A stretch of DNA of 64,000 bases. Origin: Streptomyces sp. NRRL B-1347 (lineage in GTDB: Bacteria; Actinomycetota; Actinomycetes; Streptomycetales; Streptomycetaceae). Under the pieces are notes generated by a model. It worked only from the letters and a program-made list of their open reading frames with translations, made no database searches and had not been told where the DNA came from. Where the stretch lies: positions 42,138 to 106,137 of the forward strand of contig NZ_JOJM01000021.1 in NCBI RefSeq assembly GCF_000720325.1. Direction: 5' to 3'. Each line of letters begins with the position of its first letter. Position 1 is the first letter of the stretch. This document shows positions 9,082 to 17,325 of this stretch, piece after piece. The translations under genes were made by a program, and so were the position numbers.

Positions 9082-10137
9082 TCAGTACACGCTGACGCCG
9101 TACGCGGCGAGGGCCTCGCGCACCGGCTGGTGGATGGCGGAGCCGTTGGTGCCGGTGCAGCCGGAGCTGCCGGAGTGGATGCCGAGGGCCACCGTCCCGG
9201 CGAAGTGGGCGCCGCCGCTGTCGCCGCCCGCGGAGCAGGCGGTGGTGCGGACCATGCCGTAGACGGGTCCTTCGCCGTAGTTCACGGTGACGTTGACGGC
9301 GGTGACGGTGCCGCTCGTCACCTTGGTGGTGGAGCCGCTCTTGCGGAGCGACTGGCCCACGACGGCGTCGGCGGCGGAGGAGATCTCCTGGTAACCGCCG
9401 TTGTAGAGGTTGACGTTGCCCGCCGGGTTCGAGCCGTTGGTGTAGCGGACGATGCCGTAGTCGTTGGTCGGGAAGCTGGTGCCCTCGCGCACGCCGACGG
9501 CCGCGCCGCCGGACGTGGCCGACCAGTTGGCGCTGAGGTTGGTGCAGTGCCCCGCGGTGACGAAGTACCGGGTGGAGCCCTTGGTCACGTTGAAGGCGGC
9601 CGAGCAGCGGGAGCCGCCGCCGTAGATGGCGTCGCCGCCCGCGACCTCGCGCTTGAAGGTGCCGGGCACGCGGCTGACGCGTACGGCGCCGTCGAGCGAG
9701 TCGGCGACCCGGCGAAGCCGGGCCAGGTCGCGGGCCGAGACCGAGCTGTCGGCCTGCACGGCTATCTGGTTGGTGCGCGGGTCGATGCCCCAGGAGGTGC
9801 CGGTGATCTTCGCGCGGGACTCCAGGGCGTCCATGGCGGAGTCGAGCCGGGCGGCGCTCCGCCGCACCCGCTGCGGGGTGGCGCCCGCCGCGCGGGCGCG
9901 CTCGGCGGCCGCTTCGCTGGTGACGGTGACGACCAGCTTCCCGGTCCTCCGGTCGACGTACGTACCGGCGCTGTCGTCGCCCAACTGCCGCTTGACCTTG
10001 GCGTCGAGGGCGTTGACCTGGGCCGCGGAGGGCGTCGGCGGCTCGCTCTGCGCGCCGGCGGGGGACGCGCCGATGGCGAGGGAGCCGGTGACGAGGAGAG
10101 CGGACAGGACGAGGCGCGCACTGGTGGTGCGTCTCAT
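9082..10137 (-). CDS. Secreted S1 serine protease, streptogrisin/alpha-lytic type
   Basis: A 351-residue preproprotein. Residues 1-29 are a Sec signal peptide ending SPAGA. A propeptide (about 30-164) of the alpha-lytic protease pro-domain type follows. The mature enzyme probably starts at Val165 (VAGGDAIYGG, matching streptogrisin B N-termini) and is 187 residues long. The triad is His197 (TAGHC), Asp226 (TNDYGIV) and Ser307 (GGDSGG). Paired cysteines fit the usual disulfides. AAAGGAG precedes the ATG at 10137. A 16-bp palindrome sits in the promoter region. Confidence 0.95.
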   Translation of the reverse strand: MRRTTSARLVLSALLVTGSLAIGASPAGAQSEPPTPSAAQVNALDAKVKRQLGDDSAGTYVDRRTGKLVVTVTSEAAAERARAAGATPQRVRRSAARLDSAMDALESRAKITGTSWGIDPRTNQIAVQADSSVSARDLARLRRVADSLDGAVRVSRVPGTFKREVAGGDAIYGGGSRCSAAFNVTKGSTRYFVTAGHCTNLSANWSATSGGAAVGVREGTSFPTNDYGIVRYTNGSNPAGNVNLYNGGYQEISSAADAVVGQSLRKSGSTTKVTSGTVTAVNVTVNYGEGPVYGMVRTTACSAGGDSGGAHFAGTVALGIHSGSSGCTGTNGSAIHQPVREALAAYGVSVY

Positions 10138-10167
10138 GTGGGGGGTCTCCTTTGACGGTGACGTGTG

Positions 10168-10183
10168 ACGTACCGCGGTACGT
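10168..10183. promoter_or_regulatory. 16-bp perfect palindrome upstream of the protease gene
   Basis: ACGTACCGCGGTACGT is self-complementary, and an extra half-site (GACGTACC) follows at 10188-10195. Its position, 31-46 bp upstream of the protease start codon, suits an operator. Confidence 0.5.
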
Positions 10184-10279
10184 GTGGGACGTACCGAGCA
10201 AGGAAAGTGGCATGGGCGCGTCAATCGCGCAAGGGTGCGGGACGGCTCCGCGCGCCTCACGCGGGTGCGGGAAGGGCGC

Positions 10280-11077
10280 CTAGGCGAGTCGTTCGGCCAG
10301 GTGGTCGGGGGTCAGGCGGGCGTGCCGACGGGTGGTGGCGACGAACTCGGCGATCAGCGGGTGGGGCCCGGGGCGGGTGAGGACGGCCAGGGGCCGGCGC
10401 CTGCGCGGAGTGAGCCGCAGCGCCGTGCCCGGGAAGTCGGGGGTGAGCGCGTTCGCGGGTACGAGGCCGACGCCGACCCCGGCGGCGACGAGCCGGGGCA
10501 CGGCGGCGGTCCGGGTCGAGCGGATCGCGGCGTGCGGGGTGAACCCGGCCTCGGAGCAGAGGAGTTCGACCGTGGCGGACAGGGCGTGCGTCGGCCCGTA
10601 CTGGACCCAGGGGCGCTCGGCCAGCTGCTCCAGGCGCACGGACACGCGCCCGGCCAGCGGGTCGCCGGGCGGGACGAGCGCGACGAACTCCTCCGCGTCC
10701 AGCGGGTGATGGGGCCCCTCCCAGCCCTCCGGCAGCGGCCCGATGGCCACGTCGGCCGTGGCGTCCGTCAGGGCGCGGGCGAAGGAGGCGAGGTCGGCGT
10801 ACTCGTGCAGGACCACGTCGACGCGGGGGTGCTCGCGGTGCCAGGCGGCCAGGACGCCGGGCACCACGCCCAGGGCGACGCTGAGGACGGCGGCGAGGTG
10901 CAGCTCGCCGTGGACCATGTCCGCCACGGCGCGGGCGGCGCCGGTGGCCCGTTCGGCGCCCACGAGGGCGTGCCGGGCGCCGGGCAGGAAGGCCCGGCCC
11001 GCCGGGGTGAGGCGGGCCCCGCGCGGCGTGTGCTCGACGAGCGGCGTGCCGCCCGCCCGCTCCAGGCTCTTGAGCTC
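10280..11077 (-). pseudogene. LysR regulator lacking its N-terminal DNA-binding helices
   Basis: The frame encodes the end of a LysR wing (ELKSLERAGGTPLVEHTPRG, then ARLTPAGRAFLPGARHAL) and a full effector domain, but homology begins at 11077 and the first ~30 residues of the helix-turn-helix are absent. Upstream bases belong to the end of the flavoprotein gene (stop at 11082). No in-frame ATG or GTG exists before 10963, which is already past the wing. A deletion that joined the two genes best explains this; a translated effector-only protein from 10963 (227 residues) is possible. Confidence 0.72.
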
Positions 11078-11081
11078 ACCC

Positions 11082-12068
11082 TCATGACGCTCTGAGAACC
11101 GCGCCCGCCGGTGACCCGTTCCGCCGGGCCTCGACGGCCAGCCGGGTGTCCTCGGTGACCAGGTCGGCGTTGATCTGGGCCCCGGCCGCGGCGCCCGCCG
11201 CGGCGGCCCCGCCGACCTGGGCGGACAGGTCGGTCACGTTGCCCGCGACCCACACGCCCGGCACCTCGGTGCGGCCGGTGGCGTCGCAGGAGACGTACGC
11301 GCCGATGCCCAGCGGGTGCTCCGTCGCCCGCAGCCCGAGCGCCGAGAGGAAACCGGCGCGCGCCACGACCCGCGTCGAGACCGCGAGCGCCTCGCGGGCG
11401 ACCGCCGTGCCGTCGCGCAGCCGCACCCCCACGAGGCGGTCGGCCGCGATCTCCAGGCCCGCCACCTCGCCGTCCACCACACGGATGCCGCGTGCGGCGA
11501 GGCGCTCCGCGTCCTCGTCGGACAGCGGGGCGGCGGTGTGGGTGAAGAACGTGACGTCGTCGCTCAACTGCCGGAACAGCAGCGCCTGGTGCACCGCCAT
11601 CGGCCCGCTCGCCAGGACCCCGACGGCCCGGTCGCGGACCTCCCAGCCGTGGCAGTACGGGCAGTGCAGCACGTCCCGGCCCCAGCGCTCGCGCAGCCCC
11701 GGCACGTCCGGCAGCTCGTCGACGAGGCCGGTGGCCACGAGGAGCCGCCGCGCCCGGACCGTACGGCCGTCGGCGAGCGCCACTTCGAAGCCCGCCCCGT
11801 CGCGGGTCGCGGCGGTCACGGTGGCGGACGCGACGTGCGCGCCGTACCCGCGCACTTCCGCCCGGCCGCGCGCCAGCAGTTCGGCAGGCGGCATCCCCTC
11901 CCTGGCCAGGAGCCCGTGCACGCCGTCGGCGGGGGCGTTGCGCGGGGCGCCCGCGTCGAGCACCGCCACGGAACGCCGCGCGCGGGCCAGCATCAGGGCC
12001 CCGTTCAGTCCGGCGGCACCGCCGCCGACCACCACCACGTCGTAGCTGTCGTTCAGCTGATCGGTCAT
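11082..12068 (-). CDS. Thioredoxin-reductase-like FAD/NAD(P) oxidoreductase
   Basis: A 328-residue two-domain flavoprotein. The FAD Rossmann motif is at residues 10-25 (VVVVGGGAAGLNGALMLAR), a redox pair CPYC lies in the middle (LHCPYCHGWEVRD), and the C-terminal FAD motif is VPGVWVAGNVTDLSAQ. It resembles the short thioredoxin-reductase-like or toxoflavin/dithiolopyrrolone-type disulfide oxidoreductases; the disulfide substrate is unknown. GGAGGTGG is 7 nt before the ATG at 12068. The last residues abut a truncated LysR gene, so its own C-terminus may have been altered. Confidence 0.88.
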   Translation of the reverse strand: MTDQLNDSYDVVVVGGGAAGLNGALMLARARRSVAVLDAGAPRNAPADGVHGLLAREGMPPAELLARGRAEVRGYGAHVASATVTAATRDGAGFEVALADGRTVRARRLLVATGLVDELPDVPGLRERWGRDVLHCPYCHGWEVRDRAVGVLASGPMAVHQALLFRQLSDDVTFFTHTAAPLSDEDAERLAARGIRVVDGEVAGLEIAADRLVGVRLRDGTAVAREALAVSTRVVARAGFLSALGLRATEHPLGIGAYVSCDATGRTEVPGVWVAGNVTDLSAQVGGAAAAGAAAGAQINADLVTEDTRLAVEARRNGSPAGAVLRAS

Positions 12069-12123
12069 CGTGACCACCTCCACGACGACCATGCGCAGCA
12101 CCGCGCGCTTTGGGCAAACCCTG

Positions 12124-12164
12124 TTGCTGATACAGCAAGTGTGTACGTATGTGTACGTACGTAC
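12124..12164. promoter_or_regulatory. Inverted repeat and TGTACGTA repeats upstream of the oxidoreductase
   Basis: TTGCTG and CAGCAA arms flank ATA at 12124-12138. Next to it are two copies of TGTACGTA and a self-complementary run of GTAC units at 12153-12164. All lie within 100 bp of the flavoprotein start and are candidate regulator sites. Confidence 0.4.
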
Positions 12165-12184
12165 GTCGGAGGTGCGTGCGCTGC

Positions 12185-13195
12185 TCAGGTCCTCGGGGGC
12201 GGCAGCGCGCACACGGCAATGCCCGGCTCCACCAGGCTGCCCAGGACGAGGGTCCCGGCGCGGGCGCTGACGCTGGTGACCATGCGGTAGCCGGCGCCCT
12301 TGCGGGCCAGGTCGTGCACGGTCTCACCCCCGGGAGAGAAGGCCATGACGCGCAGCACCCGGCGCGGCGGCACGGGCACGCGGCGGGCGGCAGCGGCGGC
12401 CGCGCGGCGCACGGCCGAGGGCGCCCGGTGCAACTGGTCGAGGAGCGGCTCGCGCGGCCCGGCAAGGGCGACCCACAGCGTTCCGTCCTCGTCGCGCGAC
12501 AGGTTGTCGGGGAAGCCCGGCAGGTCCTCCACGAACGGGTCGCTCCGTCCCGCCCGCGGCCCTGTGAGCCAGTACCGGGTGAGGCGGCGGGCACCGGTCT
12601 CGGCCACGGTGACGTGCGACGCGTCGGGCGCGAGGACCGCCCCGTTCGCGAAGTGCAGCCCGTCGAGCAGCACTTCGGGCTCGCCGCCCGGGGCGAGCCG
12701 CACCAGGCGGCCGGTGCCGACGTGCTCGACGATGTCGGCCCGCCAGTCGTCGAGGCCGTAGCGGCGGCTGGACACCGTGAAGTACACGGTGCCGTCAGGG
12801 GCGGCGGTCGCGTTGCTGCAGAACCGCAGTGGCTCCCCGGCGACCGCGTCGGCGAGGACCTCGACCGGGCCGCCGTCCTCCGGGGCGGCGCGCAGCAGCC
12901 CCCGGTGCGCGTCACAGACGAGCAGCCGCCCGTCGGGAAGCGGTTCGAGGCCCAACGGCCTGCCGCCGGTGCGGGCCAGCTCCTCCACCCGGCCCCCGTA
13001 CCCCGGCCCCGGCAGCGTGACGCGCAGGATCCGGCCGTCGGCCGTGCCGGTGACCACCCGGCCCGCGCCGTCCACGACGACGTCCTCAGGACCGGCGGCG
13101 GGCAGCCGCAGGACGTGCAGCGGCGGCAGCGGAGACGGCGGGACGGAACCCGCCGCGCGCCGGGCACGGGCGCGCGATGTGCCGAGGATGGACAT
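12185..13195 (-). CDS. SMP-30/gluconolactonase/strictosidine-synthase-like protein
   Basis: A 336-residue six-bladed beta-propeller protein. Repeated blades are visible: GPEDVVVDGAGRVVTG, RPLGLEPLPDGRLLVCD, FCSNATAAPDGTVYFT, FANGAVLAPDASHVTVAE, then PGFPDNLSRDEDGTLWVA. The pattern and the aromatic/acidic SSRRYGLDDWRADI segment fit the strictosidine synthase-like branch. The activity is probably lactonase or ester hydrolase; the substrate is not known. It lies 117 bp upstream of the same-strand flavoprotein gene and may be its partner. Confidence 0.82.
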   Translation of the reverse strand: MSILGTSRARARRAAGSVPPSPLPPLHVLRLPAAGPEDVVVDGAGRVVTGTADGRILRVTLPGPGYGGRVEELARTGGRPLGLEPLPDGRLLVCDAHRGLLRAAPEDGGPVEVLADAVAGEPLRFCSNATAAPDGTVYFTVSSRRYGLDDWRADIVEHVGTGRLVRLAPGGEPEVLLDGLHFANGAVLAPDASHVTVAETGARRLTRYWLTGPRAGRSDPFVEDLPGFPDNLSRDEDGTLWVALAGPREPLLDQLHRAPSAVRRAAAAAARRVPVPPRRVLRVMAFSPGGETVHDLARKGAGYRMVTSVSARAGTLVLGSLVEPGIAVCALPPPRT

Positions 13196-13264
13196 GGGGC
13201 GGACCTCCTGGTGGGCGGGACCTCCGGGTGGGCGGGTCGGACCTCGTGGTGGGCCTTCCGGCTT

Positions 13265-13307
13265 GCGTCAGGCCGTGTAGGTGCTTCGCGTCAGGCCGTA
13301 TAGGTGC
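13265..13307. repeat. Two near-identical 20-bp direct repeats
   Basis: GCGTCAGGCCGTGTAGGTGC at 13265-13284 recurs at 13288-13307 with one change, period 23 bp. They lie between the divergent genes ending at 13195 and starting at 13422, next to shorter GGACCTC/GGTGGGC repeats at 13200-13255. Confidence 0.6.
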
Positions 13308-13421
13308 CCAGCGGAGGGCGGCCGAAGCGCGGATCGCGCGGCGGCCCCGCCCCAGCCGGGCCGGATGACCGGAACGCGATATTCAGTGGCCGGTCGGCGA
13401 CCGCCGGTCCAGGCTTGGCGC

Positions 13422-14279
13422 ATGGCTTCCCGACCCGTCACCGCCCTGGACCTGCCGTGGCTCGGCACCCCGATCGACGCCCGCCCGCTCTTCGCCGCCG
13501 AGCACGCGGCACTGCTGGCGACGCTGCGCGCTCTGGAGCCCGCGGACTGGGGCCGGGAGGCCGTACCGGGCTGGACCGTGCGCGATCTCGCCGCGCACCT
13601 CGTCGGCGACTGCTACGGACGCCTCGCCCGCGACCGTGACCACCACGAGGGAGGGCCGCGCCCCGCGCCCGGCGAGAGCCTTGAAGCGTTCATCCACCGC
13701 GTCAACCAGGAGTGGGTCGACGCCTGGGCGCGCGTGAGCCCCGCCGCCCTCACCGACACCCTGGACCTGGTCGGCGCGCAGGTCACCCGCCTCTTCGAGA
13801 CCGCGGACCCCGACGCCGCCTCGCTGGGGGTGTCCTGGGCGGGGGCCGACCCGGCGCCGATGTGGCTCGACTGCGCGCGGGAGTTCACCGAGTTCTGGAC
13901 CCACCGCCAGCAGCTCCGCCACGCCGTGGGCCGGGACAGCGACTCCGACCCGCGGTTCCTCGGCGTGGTCCTCGACACCTTCATGCGGGCGCTGCCGCAC
14001 ACCTTGCGACACACGGAGGCGCCCGCCGGCACCCAGGTGCAGGTGCGTGTCGACGGTCCGTCCGGCGGCGCGTGGACGGCTACCGCCACGGGGGACCGCT
14101 GGTCCCTGGCCCTGCCGGACGCCGGACGGCCCGCCGCCGTCGTGGTGCTGGACGCGGAGGCCGCGTGGCGGCTGTGCACCCGCGGCACCTCCCCGGCCGC
14201 CGCCCTGGCCGGTGCCCGGACGAGCGGTGACCGCCGACTCGTCGAGGCAGTGGGCCGGATCGTGTCCGTCGTCCACTGA
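13422..14279 (+). CDS. Maleylpyruvate isomerase family mycothiol-dependent enzyme
   Basis: A 285-residue DinB-like helical-bundle protein. The N-terminal part has the family pattern (LRALEPADWGREAVPGWTV, then RDLAAHLVGDCYGRLARDRD) with the conserved His of the metal site, and a C-terminal sterol-carrier-like domain ends in TRGTSPAAALAGARTSGD. Family members include mycothiol-dependent isomerases and S-transferases; the substrate is unknown. The ATG at 13422 has only a weak ribosome-binding site. Confidence 0.85.
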   Translation: MASRPVTALDLPWLGTPIDARPLFAAEHAALLATLRALEPADWGREAVPGWTVRDLAAHLVGDCYGRLARDRDHHEGGPRPAPGESLEAFIHRVNQEWVDAWARVSPAALTDTLDLVGAQVTRLFETADPDAASLGVSWAGADPAPMWLDCAREFTEFWTHRQQLRHAVGRDSDSDPRFLGVVLDTFMRALPHTLRHTEAPAGTQVQVRVDGPSGGAWTATATGDRWSLALPDAGRPAAVVVLDAEAAWRLCTRGTSPAAALAGARTSGDRRLVEAVGRIVSVVH

Positions 14280-14321
14280 GTCCTCAGCCGAGGCGCGGCG
14301 CGGTCCTCAGTCGAGGCACGG

Positions 14322-15068
14322 TCAGTCGGTGGTCTCCGTCCGGGGCAGGGGCGGGTCCGTCGTCCCGTTCAGCACCTCCTCGGCGACCGCGGTGAGCAGC
14401 CGCCGCTGGGAGCGCGCGTGCCCGCGCAGCAGCGTGAACGCCTCGTCCACGCTGATCCGGTGGCGGTGCGACAGGGCGCCTTTGGCCTGCTCGATGACCA
14501 CCCGGGAGTGCAGGGCCGTCTCCAGCTGGCTGACGATGACGCTCTGCCGGTGTGCGGCGCGCTGCTGGAGGATCCCGATGGTGGCCAGCCGCGCCAAGGC
14601 CTGGGCGAGCCGGAGCTGGGCGAGCGGCAGCGTCTCCGGCTGCCCGCGGAAGAGGCTGAGCGCGCCGATGGTCCGCCCTCGCAGCCGCAGGGGCGTGGCC
14701 GTGACGGAGGTGAAGCCGGACAGGAGCGCGTGCGGGGCGAACCGGGGCCAGCTCGCGTGCGGGCGGCCGTTCGCCAGGAGCGCGCCGTCGACCACCCGGC
14801 CGGAGCGGAAGCAGTCGAGCCCCGGCCCTTCGCCCCACTCGACGCCCAACCTCTCCAGGCGCCGGCTGTGTTCGTCGGACCCGGATGCCTCCAGGGACTC
14901 GCCCTCCGGCGCGGACAGGACGACGCCCGCGGCCGCGACGTCCAGGAGGTCGACGCAGCGCGTGGCGAGCAGTTGAAGGCAGCTGATGGCGTCGAAGTCG
15001 TCGACGAACGCGTCGGCGAGCTCGACGAAGGCGGCGGCGAGCCGTTCCTCACGCTCCTGCTCGGGCAT
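14322..15068 (-). CDS. GAF and ANTAR domain protein
   Basis: A 248-residue regulator. A GAF domain spans about 25-160 (sensor for a small ligand or redox signal) and an ANTAR domain spans about 175-235 (SQLETALHSRVVIEQAKGAL, then HRISVDEAFTLLRGHARSQ). ANTAR domains bind paired hairpins in nascent RNA and prevent termination; many actinobacterial versions are orphan regulators like this one. The C-terminal tail is proline-rich. Its upstream region contains an unusual polypurine/polypyrimidine tract. Confidence 0.92.
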   Translation of the reverse strand: MPEQEREERLAAAFVELADAFVDDFDAISCLQLLATRCVDLLDVAAAGVVLSAPEGESLEASGSDEHSRRLERLGVEWGEGPGLDCFRSGRVVDGALLANGRPHASWPRFAPHALLSGFTSVTATPLRLRGRTIGALSLFRGQPETLPLAQLRLAQALARLATIGILQQRAAHRQSVIVSQLETALHSRVVIEQAKGALSHRHRISVDEAFTLLRGHARSQRRLLTAVAEEVLNGTTDPPLPRTETTD

Positions 15069-15128
15069 CGCGGCTCAACGCTCCTTTCTCAGTCGGTCAC
15101 CGGACCTGCGCACGGGAAGGGTGGCTGC

Positions 15129-15210
15129 GGAGGGAAGAGGAAGGGAGGAGAGGGGAGGGGAGAGGAACGGAGAGGAAGGGGAGGGAAGAGGGGGAGGGAA
15201 GGGGAAGGGG
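15129..15210. repeat. 82-nt polypurine tract
   Basis: On the + strand every base from 15129 to 15210 is A or G except C at 15168, built from GGGGAGG-, GGAAGG- and GAGGG-like words. It begins 61 bp upstream of the GAF-ANTAR start. Such tracts can form triplex or G-quadruplex structures. Confidence 0.8.
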
Positions 15211-15336
15211 TGGCGGGAGATTTTGGGGACGAAAGCCGCAGAGCGGCTGCTTTCCTGACCACGCCTCATACGCAATGTAACCCTGGGGTGGATGCAGGGG
15301 AAAGCCCCCGGTCCGGTGCTGGTGAGGCCCGGAGCG

Positions 15337-15906
15337 TCAGCTGTTCGCTCCCGGGAGCCGGGCGGGCGCCGGCGGCAGACTGCCCGCGGACGGGGCAGGG
15401 ACCATCGTGTACGGAGGGGTCCGCGGACGGCGTATGTCCTCCGCGTCGGCGAGGCCCTGGCTGCGCCGGACCTCGACACGGAAGTCGTGCAGCGCCTCCC
15501 TGAACCGCCCGTCGACCTCCTGGTACGCGCTCGTGTCCACGGTCAGGCCCCTGCCCACGGCGTCCCTGAGGTCCCGGAGTACGGCGAACGCGCGCTCACA
15601 CGCCATCGTGACGTGCGACGGCGCGGTGACCAGCAGCAGCTGCCGCGAATCCGCGGTGCCCGCGTCGGCCATGAGGTCCCTGACGGTGCCGTAGTTCCTG
15701 TCGGCGGCCCGGTCCTCGCGACAGGCCACGTCGTAGAGCCCTTCGTAGGCGCGCATCAGCGCCCGGAGGAACTCCACGCAGACCTCCACCTGCCGGTCCC
15801 GCTGGTGGTCGGCCCGGTCCCGCTTCCACCGCACCCGATCAGCGACGACCGTCGAAGCGACACCGGCAGCCGTACCGCACAAGGTCGCCACAAGCGTGAT
15901 CCACAC
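15337..15906 (-). CDS. Membrane-anchored hypothetical protein
   Basis: A 189-residue protein starting at GTG 15906 after GGGGGGGCAGT. Residues 1-22 (VWITLVATLCGTAAGVASTV) form one transmembrane helix, followed by a basic stretch (ADRVRWKRDRADHQRDRQ) and a mainly helical cytoplasmic domain, then a proline-rich C-terminal tail. The architecture matches many uncharacterised Streptomyces proteins with one N-terminal helix. I do not recognise a function. Confidence 0.65.
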   Translation of the reverse strand: MWITLVATLCGTAAGVASTVVADRVRWKRDRADHQRDRQVEVCVEFLRALMRAYEGLYDVACREDRAADRNYGTVRDLMADAGTADSRQLLLVTAPSHVTMACERAFAVLRDLRDAVGRGLTVDTSAYQEVDGRFREALHDFRVEVRRSQGLADAEDIRRPRTPPYTMVPAPSAGSLPPAPARLPGANS

Positions 15907-16240
15907 ACTGCCCCCCCGAACGAGCCATCGCTGTCGCACGGCCGAACTCCCGCACCAGCCAGGCGTATCCACACCCCTGAGCCCTGTCGGTGCCGTCGAG
16001 TACGGTGCCAAGAAGCACGACGCCGTGGCAACCGCGGCGCACGGCCGGGACGATCCCGGCCTCGGCCGCGCCCTGTGCATGCCGGGCGACACGGCGAACT
16101 CCTCGACCTACTTGATGCTCGATACGCGCGCTGCGCGCTCAGCTCGCGGCTGCCCCATGTCACGAATCAGGTACTTCTCCCTCGCGCCGCTCACGCAAGT
16201 CGCATCATGCGCAGACACAGCGCAACCGCCAAGGGGACAC
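15907..16240. other. Intergenic stretch with no convincing gene
   Basis: This gap separates two divergent genes. An open frame on the + strand continues in phase into the gene at 16241, but its codon use is poor and there is no ribosome-binding site, so I treat it as non-coding. AAGGGG just before 16241 is the ribosome-binding site of the next gene. Confidence 0.5.
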
Positions 16241-16903
16241 ATGAGCAACACCACGCCACCGATGCCCTCACTCCCGCCGCAGCCGCAGCCGCCGCTTCAG
16301 AAGAAGAGTCGTACCAACGCCGTCATCATCGGGTCGGCCGCAGCAGTGATCGCGGCGGTCGTCGGCACAGGGGTCTTCGTCGTCAACAGCCGCGACGACG
16401 ACAAGAAGTCGGAGAGCACGCGCACGACCGAATCGGAAGCGTCCGACGAGGTGTTCGCCGAGGACGAGGAACCGGCGGAGGACGAGCCGGAGCCGGAGGA
16501 CGACGAGCCCCAGGTGTTCGGCCTGAACGACACCGTCACCTACAGCAACGACGTGGCGGTCAGCCTGTCCACGTTCTCGCGGGGCACGTCGAGTTCGACC
16601 GCCGCGCCGGAGAGCACGCCGTACCTGAAGTTCGATGTGCAGGTGGAGAACGGCGGTACGTCGACCGTCGACACGACGGCGTTCTCCGTGAACTGCGCGT
16701 ACGGCGAGGACGGCAAGGAGGGCGAACTGGTCATCGACTCCGAGCGGGGACTGAACGGCGGCCCTTTGACGCGGCTCCTCGCGGGCCGGTCCCTCACCGT
16801 GACGTGGGCGTGCGCGGTGCCGAAGGCGGAGAGGACGGTGCAGATCGAGGTGTCGCCGGACTTCGAGACGGAGACGGCGATCTTCACGGGCGACGTGAAG
16901 TGA
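16241..16903 (+). CDS. Membrane-anchored exported protein, DUF4352-like
   Basis: A 220-residue protein. A short Pro/Gln-rich cytoplasmic stretch is followed by KKSRTNAV and a transmembrane helix (VIIGSAAAVIAAVVGTGVFVV), then a strongly acidic linker (DEVFAEDEEPAEDEPEPEDD). The last ~120 residues form an extracellular beta domain with the pattern of DUF4352/telomeric-repeat-like immunoglobulin folds (TPYLKFDVQVENGGTSTVDT), containing two cysteines that may pair. Role unknown. The start at 16241 follows AAGGGGACAC. Confidence 0.78.
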   Translation: MSNTTPPMPSLPPQPQPPLQKKSRTNAVIIGSAAAVIAAVVGTGVFVVNSRDDDKKSESTRTTESEASDEVFAEDEEPAEDEPEPEDDEPQVFGLNDTVTYSNDVAVSLSTFSRGTSSSTAAPESTPYLKFDVQVENGGTSTVDTTAFSVNCAYGEDGKEGELVIDSERGLNGGPLTRLLAGRSLTVTWACAVPKAERTVQIEVSPDFETETAIFTGDVK

Positions 16904-16969
16904 GGGCCCTGCGGCGAGCCCGCGGGCGCAGCGGTCCGGGCCCCTGGCGGCCGCTGCGGCGAGCCCCGG

Positions 16970-17161
16970 TCAGGCGGCCGCCACGACGTCCGCGCGCACC
17001 GCGGCTCCCCACTCGATCAACAGGCGCTCGTACACCACACGTTGGGCAGCCGAGAGCCTGACCCGGGGGTCTCCGCCCTGCCCTGCCCAGAGGGCACGGA
17101 TGTCCTCGTTCACGACCGCGGCGGGGCGCACGGGGGCGGGGTTTTGGGAGCTGGGGGGCAT
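16970..17161 (-). CDS. Small hypothetical protein, paralogue of 2202-2381
   Basis: A 63-residue protein starting MPPSSQNPAP. The core EDIRALWAGQGGDPRVRLSA, then YERLLIEWGAAVRADVVAAA aligns to the product of 2202-2381 along its whole length. The start at 17161 is chosen by that alignment; TACGCT lies 7 nt upstream, suggesting a leaderless message. It is divergent from the DUF6879-XRE operon across a gap containing GCAATC boxes, so it may belong to the same regulatory unit. Confidence 0.72.
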   Translation of the reverse strand: MPPSSQNPAPVRPAAVVNEDIRALWAGQGGDPRVRLSAAQRVVYERLLIEWGAAVRADVVAAA

Positions 17162-17168
17162 GCTTGCC

Positions 17169-17198
17169 AGCGTAGGCGGTGGCACTGACAACCGGCAC
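17169..17198 (-). promoter_or_regulatory. Promoter region conserved with 2388-2417
   Basis: About 35 bp upstream of this ORF match the upstream region of its paralogue closely (shared TAGGCG, TGGC and GACAA words), including the TAnnCT hexamer just before the ATG. Confidence 0.45.
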
Positions 17199-17219
17199 CG
17201 ACCTCCTGCCAGGTTGCCC

Positions 17220-17262
17220 GCAATCGAGCCGGGTCAGCCTGCGTGAGCAATCGATCGCAATC
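17220..17262. promoter_or_regulatory. Three GCAATC boxes, two of them 10 bp apart
   Basis: GCAATC occurs at 17220-17225, 17247-17252 and 17257-17262. The last two are one helical turn apart. The same 10-bp-spaced pair recurs downstream of the XRE gene at 18943-18958, which points to a shared binding site for that regulator. Confidence 0.55.
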
Positions 17263-17325
17263 CGCGAGCGTGCCTGCCGACTCGCGCGCATTCTGGTGTC
17301 TCAACCAGCGGAGACGGAGGGCCAC

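Noticed and set aside
10280..10963. Normal LysR gene starting at GTG 10963
   Set aside because: That start would exclude the remaining wing sequence clearly encoded up to 11077, and no helix-turn-helix would be present.
15896..16240. N-terminal extension of the exported protein at 16241
   Set aside because: Poor codon use, no ribosome-binding site, and it would put ~115 residues before a clear start with AAGGGG.
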